This document shows, in pieces, positions 22,855 through 30,982 of a stretch of DNA of 64,000 bases. This DNA is from Rhodococcus sp. Z13. GTDB lineage: Bacteria > Actinomycetota > Actinomycetes > Mycobacteriales > Mycobacteriaceae. Location: assembly GCF_025837095.1 (NCBI RefSeq), contig NZ_CP107551.1, positions 3,900,668-3,964,667 on the forward strand, written 5' to 3'. A program made the translations under genes and the position numbers. The notes under the pieces are model-generated. The model did no database searches. It was given only the letters and a program-made list of their open reading frames with translations, and was not told the DNA's origin. The first letter of the stretch is position 1. Each line of letters begins with the position of its first letter.

Positions 22855-23526
22855 CGGATCCCCTTCCTTCCGATGCCGTCCGTCGGACGGTGGTCCGGAA
22901 GGATTCCCGGACGTGCCGAGAAGAAACCCATGGGGGTCACCGGTCGTCGCCCGGACCCCCTGCGTCGAGGCGACGACCGGTGACGGTGACCACGTTATCG
23001 GCGGCCACCGACGAACGCCGGAAATTCGGCGTTCCTTCCGGAAGGATAGATGTCCTTCCGAAATCCGGGTGGTTCCGAGAACCCTAAGAGTGAAATGAGA
23101 ACACTTCGGACACAAAATTTTTCGTCGGCGAAACAAGCACGTGACCGAGGCGGAAAACCGCTCCTAGAAGACAGCTTCATCGAGCCGTGCGTCTACGGCC
23201 CGACGGCGACATTCCGTCACGACGTTCCCCATTCATCCCCCGATTTATCGGTCCCCACAACCTTCGGGAAAGGTACAGCAGGGCCGAAGCCACGAACAAG
23301 ATCTGTACGCATACCGAACACGTGAAGTATCTCACATCCGACCCGGCGGCAGGTCGGGGACGGTAATACCGACCACATCAGGGAGCCGGAAGTCGAGCCA
23401 CGGCCGCGCGGATTTTATTATCGCCACGAATGAACCGGAACGACAGGAAGATTCGAGGGCGAGGGCGGTCGAGAAATCACCCTCCCTTTCACCCTCGGGT
23501 GGAAACCGGATGGGGGTGGGCTCGGC
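22855..23526. other. long intergenic region with repeated TCCTTCCGG-type elements
   Basis: No convincing gene in 670 bases. The stretch 23080-23420 is clearly less GC-rich than its surroundings. CCGGAAGGA or its complement occurs repeatedly (about 22863, 22896, 23033-23046 and 23053), once as a perfect 14-bp palindrome. Another palindrome, CCGTCCGTCGGACGG, lies at 22876-22890. Probably it holds the promoters of the DUF6098 gene and of the O-antigen-ligase-like gene. Confidence 0.5.
23033..23046. promoter_or_regulatory. 14-bp palindrome TCCTTCCGGAAGGA
   Basis: Perfect palindrome in the middle of the gene-free region, with a half-site TCCTTCCG seven bases further on. Likely a binding site of an unknown regulator. 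Confidence 0.45.
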
Positions 23527-24819
23527 ATGCCGATGTTTTTCGTGGGCGCAGTGGTGGCGGTGGCGCTGGTCGCCGCCCTCTACCGGCGCCCGCAACGCGG
23601 CCTGCTGCTGGTCGCCGCCCTCACTCCCCTGCAAGGCCTCCTGACCGTGATCCCGGGTGGGCGGACGGTGACCCACTGGCGGGAGTTCGTCCTCATCGTC
23701 GCACTCGCCGCCGCGTTCACCGGACCGGCCCGGCGCCGGCGGACGGCGACCGCGGCGCCGCGCTGGGCCACCCTCGGAGCCGGGGGTGCGCTGGGGTTGA
23801 TGGTCGCACTCGTGGCCGCGAGCCTGGCCGGGCTCATCCCCTTCGAGTTCACCTACCTGTACCTCACGATCCCCGTCATCCTGTGGCGGGCACCCTTCGA
23901 CGCCCGCGACCGCGACGGGCTCGTGACGATCCTGATGGTCGCCGGGTTCGTCACCGCCGTGCTCGGTCTCGTCCAACAGGTGCTCGGCGCCGACCGGCTC
24001 GCGGAGCTCGGCTACCGCTGGGACGAACACCTGCACACTCATCGTGGGTTCCTGCACAGCTTCAGCACCTTCGCGACCCCGCGCGAGTTCGGGCTGTTCA
24101 TCATGCTCAGCCTGGTCGTCGGCTGCGCGGTCGCGTTCGCCGACCCACGGCGGCGGCGCAACAGGCTGTTCCTGTGCGCGACGCCGATCCTGTTGCTCGG
24201 GCTGGGGATGACGATCATGCCCGCCTGCTACATCGGCCTGACGGTCGGGTTGCTGTGGCTCGCCGTCCACCGTTTCCGCGCCCTGTTCGTCGTCTTCGGC
24301 GGCCTGGCCGTGGTCACTCCGATCGCCCTCCTGCTCCTGCCGAGCTCGGTTCTCGCGCCGGTGTTCTCGTCGGTGGGTCTCGGCGCGCGCGGCCCGTCGC
24401 AGCCGACGTCGTCGCTGTGGGTGCGGCCGTTCGGGCAGAACACCGCGGTGGACACGCTCGCGCAGCTCGACGCGGGGTCGTACCGCCCCGAGAGCTACTA
24501 CACGAAACTCGCCGTGGACTTCGGCCTGATCGGGGTGTGGTTGTTCGTCCTGGTGCTCGTGGTTGCGGCCGCGTCGACCCTGTACGCCTCGCGGCGGCTG
24601 CGCGGACAGGACGCAGCCTTCGCGCTCGGGGTCAGCGCCACGGTGGTCGCCTGCGTCGTCGCCACCACCATGGCCACCTATCCCGAGATCATCTCGCTCG
24701 AGGTCTACTTCTGGATGCTGGTGGGCGCCGTCGGATGCGCGATGATGCAGCGCACCCCCGCGCCCCGTATCGAGGAGCCCGACCCCGCACCGTGCCGCCG
24801 GCTCACGCAGGTCGGATGA
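23527..24819 (+). CDS. O-antigen ligase-like membrane protein
   Basis: Polytopic membrane protein of 430 residues with about 11 hydrophobic segments and a large external loop near 285-335, the layout of the Wzy/WaaL (O-antigen ligase) superfamily. The loop contains the conserved-looking stretch FGQNTAVDTLAQLDAGSYRPESYYTKLAVDFGLIGVWLF, where this superfamily has its active region. The start is ATG 23527 behind GGGGGTGGG. It is not inside a polysaccharide gene cluster, so its substrate (an envelope glycan or a lipid-linked sugar) is unknown. Overall similarity is by topology and loop pattern; exact function is inferred. Confidence 0.7.
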   Translation: MPMFFVGAVVAVALVAALYRRPQRGLLLVAALTPLQGLLTVIPGGRTVTHWREFVLIVALAAAFTGPARRRRTATAAPRWATLGAGGALGLMVALVAASLAGLIPFEFTYLYLTIPVILWRAPFDARDRDGLVTILMVAGFVTAVLGLVQQVLGADRLAELGYRWDEHLHTHRGFLHSFSTFATPREFGLFIMLSLVVGCAVAFADPRRRRNRLFLCATPILLLGLGMTIMPACYIGLTVGLLWLAVHRFRALFVVFGGLAVVTPIALLLLPSSVLAPVFSSVGLGARGPSQPTSSLWVRPFGQNTAVDTLAQLDAGSYRPESYYTKLAVDFGLIGVWLFVLVLVVAAASTLYASRRLRGQDAAFALGVSATVVACVVATTMATYPEIISLEVYFWMLVGAVGCAMMQRTPAPRIEEPDPAPCRRLTQVG

Positions 24820-24822
24820 GAT

Positions 24823-26022
24823 TCAGGCCGTGAGGGCGCCCGTGACGCCGTCGAGGATGCGGTCGAGGATCTGCGCCGAGGTCGCGAAGTTGATCCGCAG
24901 GCAGTTGGTCGCGTTGCTGCCGAAGCGCAGACCACCGTCGACGAGGATCCGCCCCTGCTCCCGCACCCGGGTGACGGGATCGCCGATGCCGAGAGGCGCC
25001 GCGTTCACCCAGGTCAGATAGGTTCCCTCGGGGAGATGATGGCGGGCCTGCGGGATCCTCTCACGCAGCACCGAGTCGACGATGCGGCGATTGCGGTCGA
25101 GCACCTTCAGCAGGTCGCGCTGCCAGTCGTCGCACTCCTGCCAGGCCGCGAGCGTGGCGATCACCCCGGGGACGGACACCGCCCCGTACAGATCGAACGG
25201 CTCGGCGTCGCGTCGCTTGAGCAACAGCTTCGACCCGAAGTGCACCACCGCGCACCGCAGACCGGCCAGGTTGAACGCCTTGCTCGCCGAAGTGAGGGTG
25301 ACCGTCCGCGCCTCGACCTCCGGCCCGAGGGAGGCGAATGGGATGTGCTGATGCGGCGGGTAGGTCAGCTCGGCGTGGATCTCGTCGCTGATCACGAGCA
25401 TGTCGTACCGCTCCGCGATGTCGGCGATGCGCTCGAGTTCCTCGCGGGTGTGGACGCGGCCCGTCGGGTTGTGCGGGTTGACGAGCACCAGCACGCGGGG
25501 CCGGCGCCGCGCGACCATCGGTTCGAACGATTCGAAGTCCGGGGCCCACCCCTCGCCGTGGTCGACGAACGGGAAGTCGATCTGCTGCAGCCCCATCCGC
25601 CGCAGCGATGCCAGGAAGGGCGGGTAGTTGGGCGTCTGGATCGCGACGGCGTCGCCGCGCATCGTGCTCAGACGCAACACGACCTGCAGCGCCTGGATGA
25701 GGTCGGTCTGCTCCCGGACCGCATCGGGATCGGGTTCCCAGCCGTACCGGTCGCGCATGCGACGGGAGAACTCCTCCCGCAGCGGGGTGCCGTGGAACCA
25801 GTCGGGATAGCCGAGGTCGTTGCGTTCGATCCGCTCGTGCAGCGCCCGCGCGATCGGCGGCGCCACCGGGAAGTCCATGTCCGCGACCCAGGCGGGGGTC
25901 AGGCCGTCGGCGACCGCACGGGACCACTTGGCCCCGGCACGAGCCGACAGGGCGTCGACATCGAGATCGTCGAAACCGGGCACGTCGACCCGCTCGACCG
26001 TGAATCGCTCGTGGCTGGTCAT
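24823..26022 (-). CDS. MalY/PatB-type aminotransferase or cystathionine beta-lyase
   Basis: Fold type I PLP enzyme of 399 residues. The MalY/PatB signature is present in order: WVADMDFPVAPPIARAL (45-60), DLGYPDWFHGTPLREEF, TPNYPPFLASLRRMG, LVNPHNPTGRV, VISDEIHAEL, and the PLP lysine in TSASKAFNLAGLRCAVV, with a terminal FGSNATNCLRINFAT for substrate carboxylate binding. Enzymes of this group cleave cystathionine or S-alkyl cysteines to pyruvate, ammonia and a thiol (AecD of Corynebacterium); some act as aminotransferases. It ends three bases from the convergent membrane-protein gene. It stands as a single gene upstream of which phoU follows on the same strand. Confidence 0.85.
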   Translation of the reverse strand: MTSHERFTVERVDVPGFDDLDVDALSARAGAKWSRAVADGLTPAWVADMDFPVAPPIARALHERIERNDLGYPDWFHGTPLREEFSRRMRDRYGWEPDPDAVREQTDLIQALQVVLRLSTMRGDAVAIQTPNYPPFLASLRRMGLQQIDFPFVDHGEGWAPDFESFEPMVARRRPRVLVLVNPHNPTGRVHTREELERIADIAERYDMLVISDEIHAELTYPPHQHIPFASLGPEVEARTVTLTSASKAFNLAGLRCAVVHFGSKLLLKRRDAEPFDLYGAVSVPGVIATLAAWQECDDWQRDLLKVLDRNRRIVDSVLRERIPQARHHLPEGTYLTWVNAAPLGIGDPVTRVREQGRILVDGGLRFGSNATNCLRINFATSAQILDRILDGVTGALTA

Positions 26023-26066
26023 GGTGGAGAGGATGACACGGTTCGCGGCGGAACGCTCGGCAAACC

Positions 26067-26714
26067 TCAGGCCGCGGGACGCTCGCCGGTGACGAAGAAG
26101 ATGAGGCGATCGGCGACGTCGACGGCCTGGTCGCCGAAGCGTCCGTAGAAGCGGGCGACGAGGGCGGTGTCGACGGCGGTCGGGATGTCGCCGTCCCAGT
26201 CCGGGCCCTCGAGAGTCGCCAGGACGCGCGAGTGCGCCTTGTCGAGTTCGTCCTCGAAGGCGTGGACGCCGCTGATGGTCTCGAGGTCGAACTCCGCGAA
26301 CGCCCCGCGCAGGACCTCCACGATCTGCGCGGCGAGATCGGCCATCCGGCGCAGGTCGTCGCGCAGGACGTCGGACACCAGCGACTCCGGGTGACGCCGG
26401 CGCACGGCCCGCGCGATGTGGAGGCTGAGTTCGCCCATGCGGGTGAGGTCGCTGGTGATGCGGACGGCGGAGAAGACCAGTCGCAGGTCGGCGGCGACCG
26501 GGCCCTGCAGGGCGAGGATCCTCACCGCGCGTTCGGAGCAGTCGGTGTCGAGCTCGGCGATGCGCGAGTCGAGGTCGAGTGCCTGCTGGGCGGCTTCGAG
26601 ATCGGTGTCGAACAGGGCGCGGGTGGCCAGATCGAGTCCCTCGCCGGCCAGGGCCGCGAGCTCACCGAGGCGGACGACGAGCTCGTCGAGTTGCCCCTTG
26701 AACGCCTCTCTCAT
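26067..26714 (-). CDS. phoU: phosphate signalling protein PhoU
   Basis: All-helical protein of 215 residues made of two PhoU repeats. It connects phosphate transport (Pst) with the PhoR or SenX3 sensor kinase at the membrane. Metal-binding motifs are visible in DLDSRIAELDTDCSERAVRIL and FEDELDKAHSRVLATLEG, with LVARFYGRFGDQAVDVADRLIFFVTGE near the C-terminus. The start ATG 26714 follows GGAGAGGACTGAGCC. No pst genes are in the window. A short frame at 26795-26950 lies upstream on the same strand. Confidence 0.92.
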   Translation of the reverse strand: MREAFKGQLDELVVRLGELAALAGEGLDLATRALFDTDLEAAQQALDLDSRIAELDTDCSERAVRILALQGPVAADLRLVFSAVRITSDLTRMGELSLHIARAVRRRHPESLVSDVLRDDLRRMADLAAQIVEVLRGAFAEFDLETISGVHAFEDELDKAHSRVLATLEGPDWDGDIPTAVDTALVARFYGRFGDQAVDVADRLIFFVTGERPAA

Positions 26715-26794
26715 GGCTCAGTCCTCTCCGCGGCGGGTCCGGTCGGCATACCCGGACCATTATGGTGCGAATCGTCGCGGTGGTCGGACGTCGC

Positions 26795-26950
26795 CTAGCG
26801 GCTCGCCTCGAGCATCTCGCCGGAAGCCACGTCCTCGGTGGCCGGTGCTGCGCGGCGATCGTCCATTCGGGCGAGATGAGCCTTGATCCATTCGGTGCTT
26901 CCCGGCGTCGCGGTATCGTACTGCGGGGTGCCGGCAATGCAGGTCGTCAA
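26795..26950 (-). CDS. possible 51-residue protein upstream of phoU
   Basis: Frame starting with TTG 26950, six bases after GAGGA, and ending in TAG. The product would read TTCIAGTPQYDTATPGSTEW then IKAHLARMDDRRAAP, with natural amino-acid composition and high third-position GC, unlike the other frames in this stretch. No family is recognised. It lies 80 bases before phoU on the same strand and could be a separate small gene or a leader peptide. The TTG start and the lack of homology keep confidence moderate. Confidence 0.45.
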   Translation of the reverse strand: MTTCIAGTPQYDTATPGSTEWIKAHLARMDDRRAAPATEDVASGEMLEASR

Positions 26951-27067
26951 TGGTGTTCCTCGTGTAATCGCCGAAGTGCTCGGCTGCGCAGATCACATCC
27001 ATCCCCTGACGTGACCTCAATCACTATAGCGCGTCGCGGGGGACCTTCAACTCGAGGGCCGGAACGA

Positions 27068-27102
27068 CGGCCGGCAACACCCCGAAGGATGCCGCCGGCC
27101 GG
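27068..27102 (-). terminator. probable terminator of the secreted protein gene
   Basis: CGGCCGGCA pairs with TGCC...GGCCG around a short loop, with a small bulge, just behind the minus-strand stop at 27116. Confidence 0.5.
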
Positions 27103-27115
27103 ATGTCGAGCGAGG

Positions 27116-27706
27116 TCAGAAGCGGATTCCGGTCAGATCGCGCAGGAACTGCCGGAGGAACGCCAGCGGATTCGCCGGTTCAGGGGCGGGCTGCGCCTGC
27201 GGCACCTCGGCTCGCTGCGGGGCGGGCTGCGCGGCCTGCGGAGCCGCATCGCCGACGGTGACGGTGATGCCCCCGGTGAAGGGGCGGCCGTTCGCATCGA
27301 AGATGTTCTCGTAGCGGGTGCCGGCGGCGTCCTGACAGCCCCAGAAGACCTTGTAGGTACCGGCGGTGATCGCCTCGGGTCCGACGGCGGCCGGCCCGCC
27401 GTTCACGACGTAGACCGCCTTCGACGTGCTGGTGTTGCGCACCGAGAACGTCGAACCGGCGGGCTGACCGTCGATGCGGCCCGACGGTTCGGCCGTGTCG
27501 GCGACCCCCTGCTTCAGGACGTAGGTGACGCAGGTGACGCCGAGGTTCACGTCGGCCTGCAACAGGTCGAAGTCCACGACGATGCCGCCGTCGCGGGCCT
27601 CGGCCGACACGCTCGGACCGGCCGCCGCCGAGGTGCCCGGCACGGCGAGCGCCAGCAGTGCGGCTCCGGACGCCACGAGGGCGGCCTTCTTCCCCACGGA
27701 TTCCAT
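27116..27706 (-). CDS. secreted protein of unknown function
   Basis: Protein of 196 residues with a clear Sec signal peptide: MESVGKKAALVASGAALLALAVPGTSAAA, probably cleaved after an Ala near 28. The mature part has a beta-rich domain (VDFDLLQADVNLGVTCVTYVL and GTYKVFWGCQDAAGTRYENIF) with two cysteines that could form a disulfide, then a Pro-, Ala- and Gln-rich linker (about 150-178) and a short C-terminal helix. Many Rhodococcus and Nocardia genomes encode such small exported proteins; I cannot assign a function. It is a single gene; the convergent or downstream neighbours do not help. Confidence 0.75.
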   Translation of the reverse strand: MESVGKKAALVASGAALLALAVPGTSAAAGPSVSAEARDGGIVVDFDLLQADVNLGVTCVTYVLKQGVADTAEPSGRIDGQPAGSTFSVRNTSTSKAVYVVNGGPAAVGPEAITAGTYKVFWGCQDAAGTRYENIFDANGRPFTGGITVTVGDAAPQAAQPAPQRAEVPQAQPAPEPANPLAFLRQFLRDLTGIRF

Positions 27707-27807
27707 CGAATTTCCTCCCCTTGATGCGATGACGGCGCCCCGCGTGATCGACAGCGGAACGCCCCCGGAGACGTTACTTCAGCGACCTGCCGTGACGAGG
27801 GAGCGGC

Positions 27808-28104
27808 TCAGTGTCCGGACGCGCTGCGGTCGACGTGCCCGAGATCGCGGGTCGGGTCGACGATGTCGCGGACCCGCTGCTTGAGCGTGGCGATGTCAGG
27901 GAAGCCCTTGTCCTCCTTGCGGTCCCATACGGTCGTGTCGTCCACGACGACCCGGAAGACCCCGCCGGTGCCGGGCACCAGGGCGACCTCGCCGAGATCG
28001 GTTCCGAAGGTGTTCAGCAGTTCCTGCGCCATCCAGCCCGCACGCAGCAGCCACTTGCACTGTGTGCAGTAGGTGATCGCGACCCTCGGTGCCCGTTCCG
28101 TCAT
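27808..28104 (-). CDS. SelT/SelW/SelH-family (Rdx-type) thioredoxin-like protein
   Basis: Small selenoprotein-family homologue of 98 residues with Cys in place of selenocysteine. The redox motif is in RVAITYCTQCKWLLRAGWMAQELL, CxxC at residues 14-17. The central GEVALVPGTGGVFRVVVDDTTVWDRKEDKGFPDIATLKQRVRD is the typical continuation. Family members are short thioredoxin-fold proteins thought to be reductases or redox sensors; the bacterial role is not established. The start ATG 28104 is followed at once by the family N-terminus. Upstream on the same strand lies the candidate RNA with C-rich loops. Confidence 0.85.
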   Translation of the reverse strand: MTERAPRVAITYCTQCKWLLRAGWMAQELLNTFGTDLGEVALVPGTGGVFRVVVDDTTVWDRKEDKGFPDIATLKQRVRDIVDPTRDLGHVDRSASGH

Positions 28105-28149
28105 GGCAGGAAGGATATCGGGCCTGCTGTGGGCGCACCGGCCGGGAAA

Positions 28150-28264
28150 GTTGATGAAGCCCCGGCAATCGTGGTGGGGGACAGGCCGGGGCTTCTGCAC
28201 GGACCGACGATGGGGGGTAACCGGTCCGTGCGGATCGTCCTCGCAGGGGGTAGGAGGACGACCC
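28150..28264 (-). ncRNA. candidate small RNA with three C-rich loops, 6C-like
   Basis: Read on the minus strand, three hairpins follow: CGTCCTC/GAGGACG (28260-28254 with 28242-28236), GCACGGACCG/CGGTCCGTGC (28231-28222 with 28206-28197), and GAAGCCCCGGC/GCCGGGGCTTC (28195-28185 with 28166-28156). Their loops contain CTACCCCCTGC, TTACCCCCCATC and GTCCCCCACC. Two C-loop hairpins followed by a terminator-like hairpin are the hallmark of actinobacterial 6C RNA, so I think it belongs there. A possible -10 box TAAACT lies at 28271-28276 and a palindrome at 28292-28303. On the plus strand the loops would be G-rich, with no such parallel. Confidence 0.65.
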
Positions 28265-28270
28265 GACACA

Positions 28271-28304
28271 AGTTTAGACGTTTATTTTTGTTACTCGCGA
28301 GTAC
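28271..28304 (-). promoter_or_regulatory. promoter region with operator-like palindrome for the C-loop RNA
   Basis: On the minus strand a -10-like TAAACT (28276-28271) precedes the RNA. The perfect palindrome TACTCGCGAGTA (28292-28303) lies where a -35 element would be. The 14-mer TTACTCGCGAGTAC resembles the motif found at fadE5 and fadA2/fabG4 in 11 of 14 positions. Confidence 0.45.
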
Positions 28305-28341
28305 CGTTCTGCGGCATTTGTCCGGCATTTCCAGGGGAATC

Positions 28342-28503
28342 TCAGGACACGAGCGGAGGGACCGCGGAGTCGCGCTGCGCCCGCTGGGCCTCGACCAGCT
28401 CCTCCTCCGTCTCCGCAACGAAGAGGAAGCGCCCGAGGACGACGGCGGCGAGAGCGGACAGAGCCAGCCACAACGCCAGACCCGAAACGATCCACACCCA
28501 CAT
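28342..28503 (-). CDS. small single-span membrane protein
   Basis: Frame of 53 residues from ATG 28503. One hydrophobic segment (MWVWIVSGLALWLALSALAAVVLGRFLF) is followed by an acidic cytoplasmic-looking tail EETEEELVEAQ-type and AQRDSAVPPLVS. No ribosome binding site is obvious. A TTG 12 codons upstream is the alternative start. I do not recognise a family. It lies between the C-loop RNA and the dcd gene, all on the minus strand. Confidence 0.55.
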   Translation of the reverse strand: MWVWIVSGLALWLALSALAAVVLGRFLFVAETEEELVEAQRAQRDSAVPPLVS

Positions 28504-28605
28504 GACTGACAGTGTGCGCGAACGCCGGGCGTTCGCCAAACCCCGCAGATCACAACAAGGTTGCGATCTCAGCGCGACCGGGAACGATCACAACTCGGAG
28601 CGGGC

Positions 28606-29196
28606 TCAGCTGGGGCGAGCGTCAGGATGCCGGTGCACGAAGTTCAGATACGCCTTCGACGGCGTCGGACCGCGCTGCCCCTGGTACTTCGAGCCCACCT
28701 GCGCACTGCCGTAGGGATGCTCGGCCGGGCTGGTCAGCCGGAACAGGCACAGCTGACCGATCTTCATCCCCGGCCACAGGGTGATCGGCAGGTTCGCGAC
28801 GTTCGACAACTCGAGGGTGATGTGCCCGTCGAAACCCGGATCGATGAACCCCGCGGTGGAGTGCGTCAGGAGGCCGAGCCGACCGAGCGACGACTTGCCC
28901 TCGAGGCGACCGGCGAGGTCGGCGGGCAGGGTGCAGCGTTCCATCGTCGACCCGAGCACGAACTCGCCGGGGTGCAGCACGAACGGCTCGCCCTCCGGCA
29001 CCTGCACCAGCGAGGTCAGTTCGTCCTGCTGCTGAGCCGGGTCGATGTGCGTGTAGCGGGTGTTGTTGAAGACGCGGAACAGGCTGTCGAGCCGGACGTC
29101 CACGCTCGACGGCTGCACGAGCTCCGGATCGAACGGGTCGATGCCCATATGCCCGGCAGCGATCTGGGCGCGGATGTCACGATCGGAGAGCAGCAC
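28606..29196 (-). CDS. dcd: dCTP deaminase
   Basis: Trimeric nucleotide enzyme of 196 residues that deaminates dCTP. The M. tuberculosis homologue also hydrolyses the dUTP formed, giving dUMP for thymidylate synthesis. Family segments in order: [60 protein letters not shown] with the catalytic Glu near 118, [21 protein letters not shown], and the C-terminal [19 protein letters not shown] that closes over the phosphates. Length and ends agree with the mycobacterial enzyme. It is a single gene, downstream of a TetR gene on the same strand. Confidence 0.95.
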   Translation of the reverse strand: MLLSDRDIRAQIAAGHMGIDPFDPELVQPSSVDVRLDSLFRVFNNTRYTHIDPAQQQDELTSLVQVPEGEPFVLHPGEFVLGSTMERCTLPADLAGRLEGKSSLGRLGLLTHSTAGFIDPGFDGHITLELSNVANLPITLWPGMKIGQLCLFRLTSPAEHPYGSAQVGSKYQGQRGPTPSKAYLNFVHRHPDARPS

Positions 29197-29230
29197 GGAT
29201 AGAGGTTAACAACCGTGCGATCGTCCGGTC

Positions 29231-29863
29231 CTATGTGGCCGAGTAGCGCCGCAACTGCAGCGACAGGGTCAGCAGCAGTTCGGTGCACTCCTCGACGACC
29301 TCGTCGTGGGTCAGCGGGACGGTGCCGTCGAGCCACGCCGTGAGCGCCTGCGCGAGCCCGCCGACGACGTAGTGGGCGGCCATGTCGAGCCGCGGGCTGT
29401 GCTCGAGTGCGTAGATGTTCTCGGCCTGCGCGGTGACGAGACCGGCGAACATGCGGGTCGACTCGAGGCGCCGCTTCGCGAGCTGCGGGTTGGCCTGGCT
29501 GACGGAGAAGAGCATGCGGCCCAGGCGCGGATCCTCGTCGATCTCCTTGACGATGTTCTCCACGCACGCCCGCACGATCGCCCGGTCGTCCTTCGGTGCG
29601 GTCGTCACCGCGGCGAGGGTGCTCTCCGCGATGCGCTGGACGACGTGGTCGTAGACGGCACCGGTGAGTTCGTCGCGGTCTGCGAAGCTCTCGTAGAAGT
29701 ACCGCGACGCCAGGCCCGCGCGCTTGCAGACGCCGCGGACCGACAGCGTCGACTCCCCATCGGCGGCCCCGAGCAGGTCGAGACCGGCCTCGATCAGCTG
29801 TGCGCGACGATCGGCCTGTCGTTCCTCACCCGCGCGTCCACCGTAGAGCCGTCCTGATGCCAT
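29231..29863 (-). CDS. TetR-family transcriptional regulator
   Basis: Regulator of 211 residues. The N-terminal helix-turn-helix reads RRAQLIEAGLDLLGAADGESTLSVRGVCKRAGLASRYFYESFADRDEL, followed by an all-helical ligand domain. I start at ATG 29863 (MASGRLYGGRAGEE); the frame stays open 24 codons upstream into the promoter of the divergent gene. It lies back to back with the MpaB-type oxygenase gene, 86 bases apart, so it most likely represses that gene and itself. The ligand is unknown. Confidence 0.88.
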   Translation of the reverse strand: MASGRLYGGRAGEERQADRRAQLIEAGLDLLGAADGESTLSVRGVCKRAGLASRYFYESFADRDELTGAVYDHVVQRIAESTLAAVTTAPKDDRAIVRACVENIVKEIDEDPRLGRMLFSVSQANPQLAKRRLESTRMFAGLVTAQAENIYALEHSPRLDMAAHYVVGGLAQALTAWLDGTVPLTHDEVVEECTELLLTLSLQLRRYSAT

Positions 29864-29888
29864 GTCCCTATCTTTGCAGCGTTCGGGC

Positions 29889-29917
29889 TTTACGCCCCAA
29901 CCGGATCTGAGTACATT
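29889..29917 (+). promoter_or_regulatory. probable promoter of the MpaB-family gene
   Basis: TTTACG (29889-29894) and TACATT (29912-29917), spaced 17 bases, 32 bases before the start codon. It lies in the intergenic region shared with the divergent TetR gene. Confidence 0.5.
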
Positions 29918-29949
29918 CGTTTCCACTTGGATCACGGGAGGGAACTTCG

Positions 29950-30774
29950 ATGACGACGACCGTCGACAAGCCCGTCGGACTCGACGACACGATGGACGGA
30001 CTCGGCCTGGCCGCCGGCGCAGCGAACATCATCATGCAACTGTCGTGGCCCGGTGTCGGGTACGGCGTCTACGAGAGCCGCGTGGAGTCGGGTCGCCTGT
30101 ACGACCATCCGATCAAGCGCACCCGCACCACACTCACCTACCTCGCCGTCGCCGCGCGCGGCACCGACGACGAGAAGCGCCTGTTCCGTCGGGGCGTGAA
30201 CAAGGCCCACGCGCAGGTGCGTTCCACCGAATCCAGCCCGGTCGAGTACAACGCGATGGATCCCGAGCTCCAGCTGTGGGTCGCGGCGTGCATCTATCGC
30301 GGCTTCGAGGACGTGCACCGCGCCCTGTACGGGCCGATCCCCGACCACGCGATCGAGTACTTCTATCGGAACGGCGCCACCTTCGGCACCACGCTGCAGG
30401 TGCGACCCGAGATGTGGCCGAAGGACCGCGCCACGTTCGAGCAGTACTGGAACGACAATCTGCACAAGGTGAAGATCGACGACCGGATCCGCGAGCACCT
30501 GCTGTCGATCGCCCGCATCGAGTTCCTGCCCGAACCCGTCCCGACGCTGTTCGGCCCGCTCAACCTGTTCTTCACCGCCGGCTTCCTGCCGCCGCTGTTC
30601 CGCGAGCAGATGCGGCTGAAGTGGACGCCCCGCGACCAGCGTCGCTTCGACCGCGTCATGCGGACCCTCGGCGCAGTGAACAAGCGGCTGCCGGTGCCGG
30701 TGCGGGAACTCCCCTACCGTCTGCTGCTGGCCGACATGCGGTGGCGGATCCGGACGGGACGCCCCCTCGTGTAG
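29950..30774 (+). CDS. oxygenase MpaB family protein (DUF2236)
   Basis: Protein of 274 residues, rich in helices, of the DUF2236 or MpaB/Lcp-like family that includes latex-clearing and mycophenolic-acid pathway oxygenases. Family residues are visible in GVYESRVESGRLYDHPIKRTRTTLTYLAVAARGT, VNKAHAQVRSTESSPVEYNAMDPELQLWVAACIYRGFEDVHRALYG and a C-terminal YRLLLADMRWRIRTGRPLV. His and Arg in these segments are the candidate haem-pocket residues. The start follows GGGAGGGAACTTCG. It is controlled by the divergent TetR gene if the usual arrangement holds. Many copies occur in mycolic actinobacteria; substrates are mostly unknown, possibly lipids or terpenoids. Confidence 0.87.
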   Translation: MTTTVDKPVGLDDTMDGLGLAAGAANIIMQLSWPGVGYGVYESRVESGRLYDHPIKRTRTTLTYLAVAARGTDDEKRLFRRGVNKAHAQVRSTESSPVEYNAMDPELQLWVAACIYRGFEDVHRALYGPIPDHAIEYFYRNGATFGTTLQVRPEMWPKDRATFEQYWNDNLHKVKIDDRIREHLLSIARIEFLPEPVPTLFGPLNLFFTAGFLPPLFREQMRLKWTPRDQRRFDRVMRTLGAVNKRLPVPVRELPYRLLLADMRWRIRTGRPLV

Positions 30775-30860
30775 GGGGTCCGTGATCTGCGCGGAGAGTC
30801 TGCTACAGTTTGCTCCGAAGCTTGGGCCGGAGCCGGTGAGAATCGGCAAAAGCCCAGCGT

Positions 30861-30931
30861 GCCGATGTAGTTCAATGGTAGAACATCAGCTTCCCAAGCT
30901 GAGAACGCGGGTTCGATTCCCGTCATCGGCT
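30861..30931 (+). tRNA. tRNA-Gly (anticodon CCC)
   Basis: Complete cloverleaf of 71 bases without encoded CCA. The acceptor pair is GCCGATG with CATCGGC. The D arm is GTTC...GAAC, and the anticodon stem TCAGC/GCTGA encloses loop TTCCCAA with anticodon CCC. The T arm has GGTTCGATTCC. It would read GGG codons. Confidence 0.95.
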
Positions 30932-30937
30932 CAGCCC

Positions 30938-30970
30938 CGAAGGCCCCGACCCACCTGGTCGGGGCCTTCG
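30938..30970 (+). terminator. terminator of tRNA-Gly
   Basis: Perfect 14-bp stem CGAAGGCCCCGACC with loop CACCT, followed by TCGTCTC, seven bases after the tRNA. Confidence 0.85.
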
Positions 30971-30982
30971 TCGTCTCACCGA

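Noticed and set aside
23050-23325. 91-codon plus-strand frame in the long intergenic region
   Set aside because: No ribosome binding site, low-complexity Ser- and Arg-rich product, no relation to a family.
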